Assembly: GCF_018642165.1 (NCBI RefSeq)
Contig: NZ_JAHHZM010000003.1
Span: forward strand, 248,001-312,000
Reading direction: 5' to 3'
Source of the DNA: Echinicola shivajiensis
GTDB lineage: Bacteria > Bacteroidota > Bacteroidia > Cytophagales > Cyclobacteriaceae
Length of the DNA stretch: 64,000 nucleotides
Shown here: positions 11,601 through 20,366 of the stretch, in pieces
How the letters are laid out: every line of letters starts with the position of its first letter
How positions within the stretch are numbered: position 1 is the first letter of the stretch
Position numbers and translations under genes: made by a program
Notes under the pieces: model-generated
What the model was told of the DNA's origin: nothing
What the model saw: only the letters and a program-made list of their open reading frames with translations
Databases searched by the model: none

Positions 11601-11892
11601 TCGGAATTAGGATTTCTCTTGAGTATTCGGCTTCCCCTATATATTTGAATTCAGGGGTAAGTACTCCAAAGTCAGACCCGGTTGTTTTCAGACCGTAGCC
11701 ATTTTCAGCTAGTGATCCTGGAAGTTCTATTTGACCTTCGATTTTAGAATCAATACGAAAGTATTCGGAGGAATTGTTTGAATCGATGAGTTTTACATTC
11801 CATTGCCCTGAAAGATCAATATTTTGAGCCAAGGCTGAGAAGGAAACTGTTAAAATGCACAGTGATATTGTAAGGTTTTTAAGAAGCCGCAT
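8653..11892 (-). CDS. Secreted glycoside hydrolase family 2 enzyme (beta-galactosidase-like)
   Basis: 1079 aa exo-acting retaining glycosidase. A cleavable signal peptide ends near Ala22 (SALAQ). The GH2 order is visible: sugar-binding jelly roll (about 25-190), Ig-like domain (190-310), TIM barrel (310-620), then long accessory beta domains. Acid/base Glu440 lies in FCIGNELG and nucleophile Glu518 in IIAHEIGQWP. The C-terminal 130 residues form a separate beta-sandwich (LFDDWNKQGREGLLTFEGRK) not needed for the core fold, possibly a carbohydrate-binding module. First gene of the minus-strand operon with sulfatase and araC. Substrate is probably a beta-galactoside in a sulfated polymer, but GH2 also includes glucuronidases and mannosidases. 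Confidence 0.85.
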   Translation of the reverse strand: MRLLKNLTISLCILTVSFSALAQNIDLSGQWNVKLIDSNNSSEYFRIDSKIEGQIELPGSLAENGYGLKTTGSDFGVLTPEFKYIGEAEYSREILIPNSWKDKEIELLLERVLWESKVFIDGQEMGTADALGTPHYHQLGKLSPGKHTLTVRVNNDMIHNIGDKGHAYGEYTQSIWNGIVGKIELRAHDLTHIKQIKTFPNTSKDHLDLNILVNAERAGKAKFEISISQIDNKETVFQSKFSQKLTLGIQEVNIPLSLDGALKKWNEFDPTVYKLQVKLKSKKSEDLAETEFGFVNYSHDGTHVLVNGEPVFLRGNLDCVHFPLTGYSSAKVEDWERIFKIYKDYGLNHVRFHSWCPPEAAFKAANRIGIYMQAEASIWIDWWMSVDNTERGRPEMNTKGFPQGLGKDPERDQFVIQEMNRVVDEYGNHPSFSMFCIGNELGNSDFDIMKEWVADLKEKDPRHLYAVSTARTITEVDQYSATHYIKGVGRTRGLNGAHTDWDFEDTYSQMDIPIIAHEIGQWPVYPSWTEIDKYTGVLKARNFMEFKAMAEKNGIAHQAEDFKMASGALNQIMYKYETESFLRTKSCAGVQLLSMQDYQGQGEALIGWLDAHWVSKGITTPEEFREHFNETVPLLRMKKFIWNNGETFKAKAQLSHFGQFAIPKGNILVNISNASGESIYQENWPINNIKRGTLNDIGEIELSLKHIQTAQKLNIALGLAGTAFKNSWDIWVYPSKLPDYQEDKIIITDQLDSTAFAALDAGRKVLLLANQLGTEENSIDLSFYPLYWSLTFFPGQGKTNLGMLIQDQHPALKHFPTDYHSNWQWESISKGAKGFILNETPKSFQPMVQVVDDFHRNNKEGAIFEFAVGKGKLLVSGFDIRNQELPVAKQLRYSLIEYMNSVDFAPSTQVDKPFLSALFPKIPIAKEDQTDGQYNNIILRVNAGEKAKQKNTSLPWNSNSDQVIKIGENIGYKVKADGIWKDDRGSAWHGKEITLEIKVPDGILGSFYVLFDDWNKQGREGLLTFEGRKVRLGKHHEDGGKWIKFHVMREDSNDGKIILNAKVTNGGNLMIREIVLDQE

Positions 11893-12866
11893 AATTATTC
11901 GTAATCAGTAAAACATGGTCGAAACAAAAATAAATTGTTTTATTTAAGATTAAAAGGCTGTAAGGTTTGAGAGGATGATATCGTGATTTAGTCCATTGTT
12001 AAGGTCTTTTGTCTGATGGATGAGGTAGATTGATTGCTTTATTTTTTTTACTGAATCAATGATTTTTTATTTGGCCTAATAGGGCTGGGGTAGTTTGGAG
12101 TTGATAATAGCAGTTAAATAATCCATTATTAATTGGTTTCGAATAGTTTCGATATATGAATTGTTAGGGAAGATCAGTGCTTATTTTCAGAATTACTTGG
12201 TCGCCAAATTAATAGGAGATATAGTTCTGATTTTCGCTTTTTCTTAATGTCTTTGAATCCCAATAAAAGTTGAAATATAGTCTTGTAACTGACAATTTTC
12301 TTTAGAATTTATTTCTTATTTACTGTAGATATTGAAAGATTTATCGGTTGTATGTATAAGGAAATGAAATTTTTTTCTTCACTGTATTTTAGCGAAATGA
12401 TCTTGGTAAATCTTCATGATAAAATTATGCTAAATCGACTTTGTACGTTTTCTGTAATCTGTTTTGCCTCATCTGGAGTTTGAATAATTTTCTTTTAAGG
12501 AAAAAATGTATAAGAAAGAATAGTTTAGTTAAAAAATAAGAGAAAGAATAAGGCTGAGTAAATTATTTATTTTATTATTTATTAATGTCAGAATAAATTA
12601 TTTTATTTAAAGATGATTTATTTAATATTTCTTCAAAAATAAATCTTTTAGGCCAGGTTTAGCTAGGCTCTTTCCTCAACTATTTTAGGGTTGATGGGCT
12701 TGTTGGAGATTTCATTTTCATGATAGGAAATTATGATGTGTGGAATCCAAATAATTAACATTTGAGATATAGAAATGTGAGGGCAATACCTTAAGCGTAA
12801 AACAACTATTTCTACCGGATATATTTTAGGAAAAAAAAGAGGACTATGTGCTAAAAATCTACTGAT
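11893..12866. other. Long AT-rich intergenic region between divergent operons
   Basis: 974 nt with no convincing gene on either strand. It separates the minus-strand GH2 operon from the plus-strand sigma gene, so it should hold both promoters. The core (about 12540-12650) is extremely A/T-rich with runs of TTATTT and AATAAA. I found no strong palindrome, tRNA or known RNA motif in it. Confidence 0.6.
11925..11932 (-). promoter_or_regulatory. Candidate Bacteroidota -7 box for the GH2-sulfatase-araC operon
   Basis: On the minus strand these bases read TATTTTTG, which matches the Bacteroidota -7 consensus TAnnTTTG. They lie 33 nt upstream of the GH2 ATG. The -33 element (TTTG) is weak: only a TTTTA stretch is found at about the right distance (11951-11956). 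Inferred from consensus only. Confidence 0.4.
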
Positions 12867-13466
12867 ATGGATTATGGAAGTTTAAGCGATCAAAAGTTGT
12901 GGGCCAAGGTAGTAGATGGAGATAATAAGGCCTTTGAGTTTATTTACAGAGCTCATTCAAAAAAGTTGTATGTATATGGGCATCGGTTTACTAAAGATAC
13001 CTCCATAATCGATGATGCTATTCAAGAAGTTTTTATTTCAATATGGTCTTCAAGGAGTAGAATAGTTATTTCCAGATCTTTGAGCCATTATATTTTTAGT
13101 TCTTATAGACGTTTGATCATTAAAAAGATTAATGAGGAACAATTTTGCGAGTCTATCGATGATCCCAACAATATGTTGGATTTCCATCATTATATGCAAG
13201 GGGTATTAGAAGAAACTAATATTTCGGATTTTGAAGGTGGTAAAACTATTTCCGCATTGGAGAAATTGCCAAGTAGGCAAAAAGAGGCGATTTATCTGAG
13301 GTATATAGAAGAACTGTCTTATGAATCTATATCGGATATTATGGGTGTTCAGATTCCGTATATCTATAATTTAATTTTTAAGGGATTAAAAACCCTGAAA
13401 GAAAATATCAAGATTTCCCGATTTGCTAAAATCCTTGTCTTTTGGATTTTATCGATATTTCATTAA
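12867..13466 (+). CDS. ECF-type RNA polymerase sigma-70 factor, unit 1
   Basis: 199 aa extracytoplasmic-function sigma factor of the Bacteroidota expansion. Region 2 covers about residues 18-85 (DNKAFEFIYRAHSKKLY, then DDAIQEVFISIW for core and -10 binding). Region 4 covers about 125-182 (LEKLPSRQKEAIYLRYIEEL, then a helix-turn-helix). It should activate the downstream SusC/D unit when released by FecR (134 nt downstream). The last 16 residues (RFAKILVFWILSIFH) are strongly hydrophobic and lie outside the usual sigma fold, so membrane contact is possible. A similar tail is seen in the third sigma of this window but not the second. Confidence 0.88.
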   Translation: MDYGSLSDQKLWAKVVDGDNKAFEFIYRAHSKKLYVYGHRFTKDTSIIDDAIQEVFISIWSSRSRIVISRSLSHYIFSSYRRLIIKKINEEQFCESIDDPNNMLDFHHYMQGVLEETNISDFEGGKTISALEKLPSRQKEAIYLRYIEELSYESISDIMGVQIPYIYNLIFKGLKTLKENIKISRFAKILVFWILSIFH

Positions 13467-13489
13467 AATCTATTTTTTGATTTAAATAC

Positions 13490-13517
13490 TTTAAAAAACC
13501 TCCTTAAGTTTTTTAAA
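13490..13517 (+). promoter_or_regulatory. A/T-rich hairpin between sigma and fecR of unit 1
   Basis: TTTAAAAAAC (13490-13499) pairs perfectly with GTTTTTTAAA (13508-13517) around an 8-nt loop, 24 nt after the sigma stop. It could be a weak terminator or attenuator that lowers fecR output relative to sigma. A/T-only stems also arise by chance in such DNA. Confidence 0.35.
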
Positions 13518-13600
13518 AACTGTAAAAATTAATTTTTTATTACCGTTTAGGTGAGATTAAGCAATTTTTATTACTCTATAATATTGAAAGACGAAAAGAA

Positions 13601-14629
13601 ATGAAATCCTTTGAGAACATAGAAGATTTTCTTGGTTATCTCCCTTTTAAGGGGTGGGTGCGCTCTGGAGCAGATATGGATGGGGAATTCTATATCTGGT
13701 TTAAAGATAACTACCCTACAAGTTTGGATATGCTCTTTAAAGCCAAAATGGTCATGGAAGAGCTTGAGGCTCCAAATAGAGATTGGTCCAAACTTAAAGA
13801 GGATGATTTGTTTAGGGGGATATCCTCTCAAATAAGTCCGGTAAAAAGAAGTTATGGTCGACGCAAACTTGTAAGCACCCCGACTTTGCTAGTGGGCATG
13901 CTGGTTTTGGTGATCAGTAGTTTGCTGGTTTGGGATAATGAATTGAAAAGTTTTTTTGAGGAGCCAATTGAGGAGGTGATTGTGGAGAAGTGGACCGTAA
14001 GAGATTCAAAGGTGGGGCAAAAAAGCAAGGTCTTTCTTCCTGATGGAACAATAGCCTTTTTGAATTCTGGAAGTCAGATCAAATATGATAAAGACTTCGG
14101 AATTAATAATAGGGATCTTTCTTTACAGGGGGAAGCATTCTTTGAGGTGGCAAAAAACAAAGAAATTCCATTTAAGGTCATGAGTGGGAAGGTGGTTACT
14201 GAGGCCGTAGGAACGGCCTTTAATGTAAGGGCTTTTGACATAAAAGATATTGGCGTGCAGCTGACTGAGGGTAAAGTGAAAGTTTATCCAATTAACAATC
14301 CTGAAGAAAAGTTATTGCTGTTGCCCGGAGAACAGGTGGTTTATCAGGGGGACGAATTTCCCCAAAAAGGCAGGTTTGACCTTGAATATTATCCGTTATG
14401 GGTGAAGGGTACGCTTAGTTTTGACAAGGCTTCATTGTCCGAATCGGTTGAGTTGTTGGAAAGGTGGTACGGGGTGAAAATTGAGGTTCACAATGCTCCT
14501 AAAAATGAATTCAGCTTTAGTGGAAAGTATAGAAAGGCCACATTAGAAAATGTTCTGGAGAGCATGTCCCATTCTCTTCAATTGAGCTACAAAATCGAAA
14601 ATAAAAATGTCACTTTAATCTTTCAATAA
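13601..14629 (+). CDS. FecR-family anti-sigma factor/sensor, unit 1
   Basis: 342 aa inner-membrane protein that holds the ECF sigma and receives the signal from the STN domain of SusC. Residues 1-85 are cytoplasmic. A single transmembrane helix lies at about 94-110 (LLVGMLVLVISSLLVW). The periplasmic FecR domain follows at about 125-225, with the typical SKVFLPDGTIAFLNSGSQIK and GEAFFEVAKNKEIPF motifs. A C-terminal STN-like segment lies at about 270-342 (LSESVELLERWYGVKIEV), the usual Bacteroidota FecR plus DUF4974 layout. Followed by a 129-nt spacer with two hairpins before susC. Confidence 0.9.
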   Translation: MKSFENIEDFLGYLPFKGWVRSGADMDGEFYIWFKDNYPTSLDMLFKAKMVMEELEAPNRDWSKLKEDDLFRGISSQISPVKRSYGRRKLVSTPTLLVGMLVLVISSLLVWDNELKSFFEEPIEEVIVEKWTVRDSKVGQKSKVFLPDGTIAFLNSGSQIKYDKDFGINNRDLSLQGEAFFEVAKNKEIPFKVMSGKVVTEAVGTAFNVRAFDIKDIGVQLTEGKVKVYPINNPEEKLLLLPGEQVVYQGDEFPQKGRFDLEYYPLWVKGTLSFDKASLSESVELLERWYGVKIEVHNAPKNEFSFSGKYRKATLENVLESMSHSLQLSYKIENKNVTLIFQ

Positions 14630-14642
14630 AAAACAATCGCCT

Positions 14643-14716
14643 ATGACCAAAAAAAGCCAATGATGAACATTGGCCCTTGTTGGCAAATAGAAAGTTTCTC
14701 AGGCTACACTATTTGC
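14643..14716 (+). promoter_or_regulatory. Two-hairpin leader upstream of susC, unit 1
   Basis: In the 129-nt fecR-susC spacer, hairpin A pairs GCCAATG (14656-14662) with CATTGGC (14668-14674). Hairpin B pairs GCAAATAG (14683-14690) with CTATTTGC (14709-14716), with an 18-nt loop. A tiny open frame (MTKKSQ, 14643-14663) begins just after fecR and ends in the loop of hairpin A. Neither hairpin has a clear T-run. The same two-hairpin layout recurs before the other two susC genes. The structure is seen in the sequence; the role (attenuation, RNA processing or translation control) is inferred. Confidence 0.5.
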
Positions 14717-14758
14717 TGGCGTTTAATGCAATTCCAATTACAAAAAACATTCTAATTT

Positions 14759-17700
14759 ATGAAAAAAACATTACATGCGTTACGTATGGTAGGAAAATTC
14801 TATCTGTACGGGTTCGTAGTCCAATTATTTTTCCTGAATTTCATCCACGCAGCACCCTCCAAGGCTCAGGAATCATTGGATTTAACCAAAGTACATCTAA
14901 GTCTTAATTTAAATCAGACTTCACTAGAAGAGACTTTCAAACAAATCAGTAGCTTAACTGATTTTGAATTTAGTTATAAGGAAAAGCTAGTAAGGAATGC
15001 TTTGCCAGTAAATATTAATATCCAGAATATGTCTTTGGAAGAGGTATTATTGAACCTTTCAAAAAGCCATCAGCTTTCTTTCAAGCAGGTGAATGGAAAC
15101 ATTAGTGTAGTGGCAAGGGACAATGTTCTCAGCCAGCTAACAGTGGTCAAGGAAATTACGGTAAAGGGTCAAGTTGTAGATGAAGTTGGCAGCCCAATTC
15201 CTGGAGTGACAGTCCTTGAGCAAGGAACCAGCAAAGGTACTGTTACTGATATAGATGGTAATTATACCCTTAACGTACAGGAAAATAGCTCGTTGAGTTT
15301 CTCATTTATTGGATATGTAACAGAAGTTGTGTCAGTTGATGGGCAAACGACTCTTAATGTTAGGTTAATGGAGGATACCAAAAGCCTTGAAGAGGTGGTT
15401 GTTGTTGGTTTTGGTGAGCAGAAAAAAGCCAACCTTACCGGTGCCGTAACCACTGTGGATTCTAAGGTGTTGGAGTCAAGACCTGTTCAAAGTGTAGGTC
15501 AAATGCTTCAAGGTGTAATCCCTGGTTTGAATTTCCAAACTTCAGGCCTTGGTGGTGAATTGAACCAGAACCTCAGCTTTAATATCCGTGGTAACGGTAC
15601 CATTGGAGCGGGTTCAAGTTCTTCTCCATTGGTATTGATCGATGGAATGGACGGAAACCTTAATGCCTTGAACCCTCAGGATATTGAAAATATTACGGTG
15701 TTGAAAGATGCTGCAGCGGCTTCCGTTTATGGTTCCAGGGCTGCTTTTGGGGTGATTTTGATCACTACAAAAAGCGGTAAGCAGGGTAAAGTAAAAGTAA
15801 GCTATAACAATAACTTCAGGGTGTCCAAGCCAATGGGCCTACCAGAAATGATGGATTCTTTCACCTTTGCCAATTATTATAATGAAGCAGCCATCAATGC
15901 AGGTAGAGCTCCCGTGTTTAATGATGAGGTAATGGAAAGAATCGTCCAATATCAAAATGGGGAAATCGATTATGCCACTGTTCCTAATACCAATGGCGAT
16001 CGTTGGCAATATTATAGTGGATCCCATGGCAATACGGATTGGTTTAAGGAACAGTATAAATCGCAGTCTTTCTCTCAAGACCATAATTTAAGTGTGAATG
16101 GTGGTAATGAGAATGCTACTTATTTCCTTTCTGCCAACTATTTGGACCAAGGAGGTTTGACCCAGTATGGAGGAGATCGTTTTAACAGGTATTCATTGGC
16201 AGGTAAATTCAATATCAAAATCAATGAGAAAGTAAGCTTTAATTACAACTCAAGATTTGTAAGGGAGTATTATACCAAAGCCACGCATTTGAATGATCTT
16301 TTTTATCATAATGTGGCAAGAAGATGGCCTACAGTTCCTTTAAAAGATCCAAATGGTTATTTCTCTCAGCCTAGTGAAATCAATCAAATGATCCAAGGTG
16401 GTACCCAAGATAACTACAAGGATTTTTACTATATCCAGGGGCAGGTAAAATATACCCCTATAAAGAACTGGAATATATATGCCAGTGGAAATTATAGGAT
16501 CATCAATCAGAATAATGCTGGAAATTACTTGCCTGCTTATTCTTATGATGTACAAGGAGAACCTTTTGCCATTCCTGTTTACTGGGCCTCTGCAGGACAT
16601 ACAGCAGTTTCTGAGTACAACCGTAAGGACAATTATTTCAATTCCAATATTTATTCAGATTATGCCTTTGATTTAGATGGAGGACATCAGTTCAAAGTAA
16701 TGGCAGGTTTTAACTCTGAATTGAACAAATACAGAACTGTACAGGCGGCCAGAACCGGTTTGATCACGCCAAGTGTAATTTCCATTAATACAGCCACTGA
16801 TAATTTCACCAATTCAGGTGAGTATAATCATTGGGCAACTGCCGGTTTCTTTGGAAGGATAAACTATAACTATAAAGAGAAATACCTGTTTGAATTCAAT
16901 TCCCGGTATGATGGTTCTTCCAGGTTTATTAATGATAAGCGTTGGAACCTGTTCAACTCTGCCTCCATGGGCTGGAATATTGCCAGGGAAGGATTCTGGA
17001 ATATCGAACAGGTTCAGATGTTGAAACTTAGAGGTTCTTACGGTGAATTGGGTAACCAAAATACAGATAGCTGGTATCCATTTTATTTGACGCAGCCATT
17101 CTCTGTAAATAATGGTGGTTGGTTGATCAATGGAGCCAGACCAAATACTGCCTCTGCCCCAGGTATTATCAGTCAGTCTATGACTTGGGAAAGAGTGAAA
17201 AGTTATAATGTGGGTATTGATGTAGGGGTTTTGGATAACCGACTATTGTTGAATTTGGACTATTATAATAGGTATACCCTTGATATGGTAGGTCCTGCGG
17301 AGGAATTGCCTGTAATCCTAGGTACAGGAGTGCCAAGGGTAAATAATGCCGATTTGAAGTCTTATGGTTTTGAATTGGAAATTAACTGGAGAGACAAAAT
17401 TGGTGATCTTTCCTATAATGTAAGAGGTGTACTTTCTGACGATCAACAAAAAGTTACCAAGTATCCAAATGACACCCAAAACCTTTCCCAGTGGTACAGT
17501 GGAAGAAAGAGCGGTCAAATTTGGGGTTATACCACAGTAGGTATTGCTAAAACCGATGCCGAGATGGATGCTTACCTAGAAAATGTCAGCCAAAATCAAA
17601 TGGGCAATAACTGGCAAGCGGGTGATATCATGTATGCAGATATCAATGGAGACGGCACCATCAATGGAGGGAATAATACGCTAAGTGATCCAGGGGATAG

Positions 17701-18253
17701 AAGTATTATTGGTAATAGTACTCCAAGATTCAGGTATGGAATGGATATTTCTGGCCAATACAAGAATTTTGATTTCAGAATTTTCTTCCAAGGTGTTGCT
17801 AAAAGAGACTGGATGCCTAATGGACCTTATTTCTAGGGTGCTGGTGGACAGAACTTATGGCAGTCTGCAGGATTTATGGAGCATATGGACTTCTTCCGTG
17901 ATGAGAATTCTCCTATGGTTCAAGCAGGAGCTGCTGAGGTTAATTTGGATTCTTATTTCCCAAGATTGGCTTTTGACAGAGGACAAAACAACCAGACCCA
18001 GACCAGGTATTTGCAAAATGCAGCTTACCTACGTCTGAAGAACCTTCAGATTGGTTATTCTTTGCCTCAGGCCATACTTTCTAAAGTGGGGATGGGCAGA
18101 GCCAGGTTCTATGTGTCAGGTGAAAACTTGTTGACCTTCACTAAGATGTCCAAAATCTTTGACCCAGAAACAGTAGGGTTGAGTGGATGGAATGATGGTA
18201 AGACCTACCCATTTGCAACAGTTTACTCTTGTGGTCTGAATATCAACTTCTAA
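14759..18253 (+). pseudogene. SusC-family TonB-dependent receptor of unit 1, interrupted by an in-frame TAG
   Basis: Outer-membrane glycan importer with signalling domain. Signal peptide (to about residue 40), STN domain (about 45-115), carboxypeptidase-regulatory-like domain (about 133-215), TonB box region LEEVVVVGFGEQ, plug and 22-strand barrel. The reading frame meets TAG at 17834-17836 (codon 1026) and then stays open for another 138 codons to TAA at 18251-18253. Those codons encode normal SusC sequence (NAAYLRLKNLQIGYSLP, and the terminal GLNINF beta-signal). The context NGPYF-stop-GAGG suggests a Trp codon TGG changed to TAG. The stopped product (1025 aa) lacks the last barrel strands and should fail to assemble, unless the stop is read through or is a sequence error. 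SusD follows 13 nt later. Confidence 0.85.
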
Positions 18254-18266
18254 ACGCAATTTCAAT

Positions 18267-20246
18267 ATGATTAAGAATAAATTTGGATTAAGACTATTCC
18301 TGATTGTTGTTGGATCAGCACTTTTGGGAGCATGTAATGATTTTCTAGATCGTGAGCCTTTATCAGTGGTTACCCCTGATGCCTTCCTTAACGGAGAAGC
18401 AGATTTAGCAGCATATACTATCAATGCTTATAGTTTTCCTACCCACTCAGGCTGGAATGTAGGGACTTTTGGATTTGATAACCATACCGATAACCAGGCC
18501 GCAACTGATGCCAGCAATATCTGGATGCCGGGAGAAAAAAGAGTACCCCAGTCCGGTGGTGCTTGGAACTTTGGTTCTATTCGAAATATGAATTATTTCC
18601 TTGAAAATGTGGTGCCAAAATGGAAAGCTGGTGAAATATCTGGTAATAGCACCAATGTAGACCATTATGTAGGAGAAGGATATTTTCTAAGGGCTTACGA
18701 GTATTTTGAAAAGGTACAGACTTATGGTGATTTCCCTATACTAAAGACGTCCCTTCCTGATGACAAGGGAATGTTGATTGAAGCTTCTGTAAGGGAACCA
18801 AGAAATGAGGTAGCCAGATTTATCCTATCAGATTTGGATTCAGCGATCATGTTATTGTCCGAAAATCCTCCGGGAGGGACCAATAGGCTTTCCAGAAAAG
18901 CTGCTTTATTGTTCAAGTCCAGGGTAGCTTTGCATGAAGGATCTTGGTTGACTTACCATAAAGGTACAGCCCATGTTCCTGGTGGTTCCGGCTGGCCAGG
19001 AGAAGGATATTCATTGAATATCGATGAAGAAATTAATTTCTTCCTAACTGAGGCAATGGAGGCTGCTGAAGAAGTGGCAGATCAAGTAGAGTTAACCGTG
19101 AATATGAAGGATGATGGTTATGATTCTTCAGGCAATCCTTATTTTGCCATGTTCGGTTCTCAAGATTTATTTGGCTATTCAGAAGTATTGTTTTGGAGAG
19201 CTTATGATCCTACGCTGGGATTGAACCATAATGTAAATGCTTATGTGAACCAAAACGGAGGTAACACTGGATTTACCAGAGGATTTGTAGATAATTTCTT
19301 GATGTCCAATGGATTGCCGATTTATGCGGCTGGGTCTGGTTATCAGGGAGATGATTTTATTTCTGATGTAAAAGTAGATAGAGATAACCGTTTGCAATTG
19401 TTTATGAAAACTCCAGGAGAGTTGAGAATCAATGACGCAACAGGTTCTGATGGATCTCCTTTATTGATAGGGGAACCAAATATCCTGGATATTAGAGAGT
19501 CCCGATATGTGACAGGTTATGGCCTTAAAAAGGGTATGAGCTATAGAAATGACCAAGCCACAGGAAATGTTGGTGAAACCGGTTCTATTGTCTTCAGAGC
19601 AGCGGAAGCATATCTTAATTATATCGAAGCATCCTATATCAGGGATGGTGCGATCAATGGTAAAGCGGATAGCTATTGGAGAGCCATTAGAAATAGAGCT
19701 GGTGTGAATCCAGATTATATGGTTACGGTAGGAGCTACAGATATGTCAGTGGAGGCAGAGAATGACCTTGCTTCTTATTCTGCTGGTGTGATGCTTACCG
19801 ATCCGATACTGTATAATATAAGGAGAGAAAGAAGGTCTGAATTGATAGCTGAAGGAATGAGGATGTTTGATTTGAAGCGTTGGAGAGCTTTGGATCAATT
19901 GAAAACTGATCCATATATCGTGGAAGGGTTCAAATTGTTTGGCCCAATGGAAGAATGGTATGAAAATGAAGATGGTACCAGTACATTAATTCCAGCAGGT
20001 ACTTCAGGAACGCCAAATGTTTCCAATCCTAATGAAAGTGAGTATTTGAGACCATATAGAATCAATTTGTCTTCATCAAATTTTGTTCAGGACGGCTATA
20101 AGTGGGCTTATGCACATTACTTGGAGCCTATTGCGATCCAGCATTTTATTATCACTACACCTGATGGTTCTGGATCCCCAGAAAACTCAGTAATATATCA
20201 AAACCCAGGATGGCCTTTACAGGCTAATTCTGCTGCAATTGAGTAA
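18267..20246 (+). CDS. SusD/RagB-family surface glycan-binding lipoprotein, unit 1
   Basis: 659 aa lipoprotein that caps the SusC barrel and binds glycan at the cell surface. Lipobox LLGAC with Cys23, followed by the standard SusD opening CNDFLDREPLSVVTPDAF. The TPR-like helical region is visible from FLRAYEYFEKVQTYGDFPIL, and the C-terminal half has RAAEAYLNYIEA and RRERRSELIAEGMRMFDLKR, both typical of the family. It is longer than the usual 500-580 aa, with extra loops in the middle. Lies 13 nt after susC, so co-transcribed, and is followed by a hairpin terminator. It is intact even though its SusC partner carries a stop. Confidence 0.92.
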   Translation: MIKNKFGLRLFLIVVGSALLGACNDFLDREPLSVVTPDAFLNGEADLAAYTINAYSFPTHSGWNVGTFGFDNHTDNQAATDASNIWMPGEKRVPQSGGAWNFGSIRNMNYFLENVVPKWKAGEISGNSTNVDHYVGEGYFLRAYEYFEKVQTYGDFPILKTSLPDDKGMLIEASVREPRNEVARFILSDLDSAIMLLSENPPGGTNRLSRKAALLFKSRVALHEGSWLTYHKGTAHVPGGSGWPGEGYSLNIDEEINFFLTEAMEAAEEVADQVELTVNMKDDGYDSSGNPYFAMFGSQDLFGYSEVLFWRAYDPTLGLNHNVNAYVNQNGGNTGFTRGFVDNFLMSNGLPIYAAGSGYQGDDFISDVKVDRDNRLQLFMKTPGELRINDATGSDGSPLLIGEPNILDIRESRYVTGYGLKKGMSYRNDQATGNVGETGSIVFRAAEAYLNYIEASYIRDGAINGKADSYWRAIRNRAGVNPDYMVTVGATDMSVEAENDLASYSAGVMLTDPILYNIRRERRSELIAEGMRMFDLKRWRALDQLKTDPYIVEGFKLFGPMEEWYENEDGTSTLIPAGTSGTPNVSNPNESEYLRPYRINLSSSNFVQDGYKWAYAHYLEPIAIQHFIITTPDGSGSPENSVIYQNPGWPLQANSAAIE

Positions 20247-20262
20247 TTAGTTGATTTCCAAA

Positions 20263-20306
20263 GAGGTCACAGGAGGGGTGTAAGCCTTTCTTGTGACATC
20301 TTTTTT
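20263..20306 (+). terminator. Hairpin terminator after susD, unit 1
   Basis: GAGGTCACAGGAGGGG (20263-20278) pairs, with a few G-U pairs and mismatches, with CCTTTCTTGTGACATC (20285-20300), followed by a run of T. It may be leaky, allowing some read-through to GH16. Confidence 0.6.
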
Positions 20307-20366
20307 ATGTTTAATTTAAAAGATTTTTTTGACTGTATATTTTTAGAACATTACCAATAAACCAAA

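Noticed and set aside
12540-12650. Very AT-rich block as a replication origin or curved-DNA island
   Set aside because: No DnaA-box cluster or replication gene nearby; simple AT richness is common in intergenic DNA here.
17876-18253. Separate 125-codon gene after the susC stop
   Set aside because: It is the in-frame C-terminal end of the SusC barrel, not an independent gene; no signal peptide.
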